NCBI GenBank assembly: GCA_964553285.1
Contig: CAZKKF010000010.1
Coordinates: 1-29,965 of the forward strand
Length of the DNA stretch: 29,965 bases
Direction of reading: 5' to 3'
Source: CAZKKF01 sp964553285
GTDB lineage: Bacteria; Patescibacteriota; Minisyncoccia; Phycocordibacterales; Zambryskibacteraceae
Below, one piece after another: positions 27,929-29,965 of this stretch. The notes beneath the pieces are model-generated. The model was not told the origin of the DNA. It did not search any database and worked only from the letters and a program-made list of their open reading frames with translations. The first letter of the stretch is position 1; each line of letters begins with the position of its first letter. The position numbers and the translations under genes were made by a program.

Positions 27929-29248
27929 ATGAAGCAAATAACCAAAAAAATCTTCATAACTCTTTTTGCCCTTCTCCTGGTATTCCCGATGCCTATTTTT
28001 GCGGAGACTGAAAACTTCCGTGTTTTCCTAACAGTTTTTGATGATGCGCCCGTGCCGCCAACTCCGCCGCCTCCTCCGGGCGGTGGCGGCGGAGGCACGC
28101 AGTTTCCGCTTGTCTTTGATGTTTCTGTGGCGCCTTATCACGACAGGGCTTTTGTAACCTGGAAGACCACTATTCCCGCGGTGTCTTCTCTTTCTTTTGG
28201 CCTTACGAACGGCCTGGAAATTGGCACGGTATCGGGCGGTAATGATTTTGTGACGGAGCATTTTGCCTGGGTAGAGAATCTTTCACCGGAAACGCTCTAC
28301 TACTTTGAAATAAGTGCCCTCTCCATTGCCAACGCTCCGGCCCGAAGCGGCATCATGAATTTTCGCACCCTATCCGCTCCGGGCGTGCCGAATGTTTTGA
28401 GCTTTACGGCAAGGGCAAGAGAGAGCGACATACTTCTTGAATGGATATTGAGCGCAGAGGCCCGCGGAAATACGGTGAGAATCGTAAGGTCGGAAGACTC
28501 GTATCCCGCTTCTCCCAACGAAGGCCATCTTGTATTTGAGGGGGTTGGCGTGAGTGTCATAGATGAAGAAGTGGAGGCGGGTGTGCGCTACTTCTACTCT
28601 CTCTTTGTCAGGGACGAGAGCGGAGCCTTCTCTTCAGGTGCGGTGGCAAATGCGCGCATACCTTTGCTCGGCGAGCCGGCCGATGTGCCCGTTGATCCCT
28701 TTGATCTGCTGTCGCGCGCTCCGTATGTTGATCCGCGTATAGAGTCTCTCACCCTTGCGGACTTTATCGTGGTACAGCCCGGCCGTCCGGAGCACGCTCT
28801 TTCCGACAGGGTTTTTATAGAAGGAAGTATTAACACCACTATTTACCTTCCGTATGACCGTGTACCGGAAATACTCAAGACTATTACGGTTACTTTGATG
28901 GATCCGGACGACAGCACAAACATCTTCTCTTTCCTCCTGCGGGCAAACGAAGACAACAGCCGCTACAGCGCAACCATAGGCCCTTTGGGCAAGTCCGGAG
29001 AATACAAGGTGTCCATTGCGATAGTGGATTACCAAAACCAGGGCTTGAAGCAGGTTACGGGGAGCCTGCTTGCAGTGGTCTCGCGCGGTCTGCCGGAGGG
29101 CATCTTTTCCGGACGCGGATCCGTGTTTGTGATCGTGTTTCCCTGGCTTCTTGCGGTGCTTTTTGCTCTCTCCGCTTCTTATTTCCTGGTTCACAGGATT
29201 AGGTATTCCGGCAGGAGAGATGCGGCCTTGCCATTTATCACATCATGA
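27929..29248 (+). CDS. Exported fibronectin-III-like surface protein with C-terminal membrane anchor
   Basis: 439 residues. Signal peptide about 1-25 (KKIFITLFALLLVFPMPIFA). A PPTPPPPPGGGGGG linker (about 43-56) precedes a fibronectin type III-like domain (about 60-150; 'APYHDRAFVTWKTTIPAVSSLSFGL', 'ENLSPETLYYFEISAL'), a second such domain (about 155-240; 'VEAGVRYFYSLFVRDESGAFS') and a beta-rich domain to about 395. One membrane helix (about 403-425) and a short basic tail close it. This suggests a protein anchored in the membrane with its domains outside. It ends in an ATGA overlap with the next gene, so the surface genes are co-translated. Confidence 0.8.
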   Translation: MKQITKKIFITLFALLLVFPMPIFAETENFRVFLTVFDDAPVPPTPPPPPGGGGGGTQFPLVFDVSVAPYHDRAFVTWKTTIPAVSSLSFGLTNGLEIGTVSGGNDFVTEHFAWVENLSPETLYYFEISALSIANAPARSGIMNFRTLSAPGVPNVLSFTARARESDILLEWILSAEARGNTVRIVRSEDSYPASPNEGHLVFEGVGVSVIDEEVEAGVRYFYSLFVRDESGAFSSGAVANARIPLLGEPADVPVDPFDLLSRAPYVDPRIESLTLADFIVVQPGRPEHALSDRVFIEGSINTTIYLPYDRVPEILKTITVTLMDPDDSTNIFSFLLRANEDNSRYSATIGPLGKSGEYKVSIAIVDYQNQGLKQVTGSLLAVVSRGLPEGIFSGRGSVFVIVFPWLLAVLFALSASYFLVHRIRYSGRRDAALPFITS

Positions 29249-29965
29249 TTAACTTCAAGAAAATCACAGCCGGTTTCCTGCTCTTTGTCATGCTGGTGAC
29301 GATGGTTCCTCTTGATGGTTTTTCTCTACGAGTCGCAAGCGCCGCTTTCAATCCGCAGATAAACTATCAGGGCAAACTCACAGACTCCTTCAACGTTACC
29401 GTGCCCGACGGCACCTACCACATGCGTTTCGCTCTTTATACGAGCGAAACGGGAGGTGCGCCCATTTGGCAGGAGGATCGCTCCACTGCACCCGGAGACA
29501 GGGTGCAGGTTATAAACGGATTGTTTTCCGCAATGCTCGGCTCGTCAACGCCTCTTCTCGGAGTTGATTTTGATCAGGTGCTATACCTCGGAGTGGAAAT
29601 CGGCGGTGACGGACCGGGGCCGGTCTGGGACGGAGAGATGTCGCCAAGAAAGATTCTCGGCGCGGTGCCGGCCGCTTTTGTAGCGCATACCTTGTCCGGA
29701 CTTACTGCCGGAAGCTTCGTGCGCACCGATGCCACTTCAACCATCTCCGTGTCCGATGCGGATACGGTGCTAACCATCAATCAGGATGGCGCAGGAAATA
29801 TTCTTGAGCTTCAATCTTCCGGTACTCCCAGAGTTACCATCACCAATGCCGGAGAAATTATTGCCGAGAGATTTACTGCCACCTCAACCACTCTTGATTC
29901 TTCTTTCCAGGGCCTCACCTTCACCAACGCCACCGGCACCAACTCAACTACCACCAACGCCTTCG
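29245..29965 (+). CDS. Large exported surface protein, N-terminal part (cut by window end)
   Basis: At least 240 codons remain open at the window end. Signal peptide about 1-33 (KKITAGFLLFVMLVTMVPLDGFSLRVASA), then 'FNPQINYQGKLTDSFNVTVPDGTYHMRFALYTSETGGAPIW' and 'GLFSAMLGSSTPLLGVDFDQVLYLGVEIGG', a module typical of long bacterial surface proteins that often end in an intramolecular-chaperone domain. After residue ~150 it becomes Thr/Ser/Asn-rich (TSTTLDSS, TNATGTNSTTTNAF), suggesting a repetitive stalk. ATG 29245 overlaps the previous stop as ATGA; no Shine-Dalgarno. An adhesin or cell-surface filament role is likely but inferred. Confidence 0.8.
   Translation, partial: MINFKKITAGFLLFVMLVTMVPLDGFSLRVASAAFNPQINYQGKLTDSFNVTVPDGTYHMRFALYTSETGGAPIWQEDRSTAPGDRVQVINGLFSAMLGSSTPLLGVDFDQVLYLGVEIGGDGPGPVWDGEMSPRKILGAVPAAFVAHTLSGLTAGSFVRTDATSTISVSDADTVLTINQDGAGNILELQSSGTPRVTITNAGEIIAERFTATSTTLDSSFQGLTFTNATGTNSTTTNAF

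Noticed and set aside
1..29965. CRISPR arrays, insertion sequences, integrases or prophage genes
   Set aside because: No regularly spaced repeats, transposase, integrase or phage structural genes were seen on either strand; the only mobile element supported is the 16S intron.

Overview
The window most likely comes from a bacterium of the Candidate Phyla Radiation (Patescibacteria), probably Parcubacteria-like. Evidence: a divergent 16S rRNA carrying a large intron and an extra helix; protein types common in that group (VirD4/TraG-like ATPase with a basic tail, DUF4015 protein, SecA with a long C-terminal zinc tail, MYG1-type hydrolase, strings of surface proteins); and very compact gene packing. 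This placement is inference; no database was searched. The sequence contains one assembly gap (ten N at 6961-6970).

Layout. 1-1591 is the 3' part of a 16S rRNA gene. It has a ~130-nt expanded helix 40 (237-367) and an 866-nt intron (596-1461) inserted exactly in the decoding centre (E. coli C1399/C1400). The intron looks like a group II ribozyme (domain V, domain VI, AU 3' end, EBS1 pairing with the exon) but encodes a LAGLIDADG homing endonuclease rather than a reverse transcriptase. The 16S transcript ends at a strong terminator (1792-1829) with no 23S gene following; a tRNA-Ile(GAT), preceded by a partial copy of its own 5' end, lies just downstream. 2228-7374 holds a small membrane protein, a DUF4015 glycosidase-like protein, a nucleotidyltransferase, a Nudix hydrolase, an Nfu_N-like protein and a TraG/VirD4-like ATPase broken by the gap. 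7404-7940 is a YafQ/DinJ-type toxin-antitoxin pair. 8028-15494 is a surface-glycan locus (epimerase, FkbM methyltransferase, two glycosyltransferases, flippase, O-antigen ligase with TPRs), part of it AT-rich. 15495-16313 is a regulatory/intergenic zone with a complete promoter-terminator unit around a 14-codon ORF, a 36-residue Lys/Ala peptide gene, and an AT-rich stretch with a DnaA box. 16314-24605 carries housekeeping genes (secA, DedA-like, AI-2E-like, MYG1-like, obgE, gatB). 24647-29965 carries a small MerR-like regulator, two DnaA boxes, and a run of four genes: a membrane-anchored protein with two HTH-like repeats, then three exported surface proteins, the last cut by the window end.

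The most striking theme is translation initiation. The 16S 3' tail after helix 45 has no CCUCC anti-Shine-Dalgarno. In agreement, nearly all genes lack a Shine-Dalgarno motif: first genes of units have a -10 box (usually TATAAT) only 4-20 nt before the start codon, i.e. leaderless or nearly leaderless mRNAs, and downstream operon genes begin with no purine-rich motif. The clear exceptions (Nudix 4488-4955, Nfu_N-like 5125-5517) also have TTGACA promoters, real leaders and few ATA codons, suggesting later acquisition.
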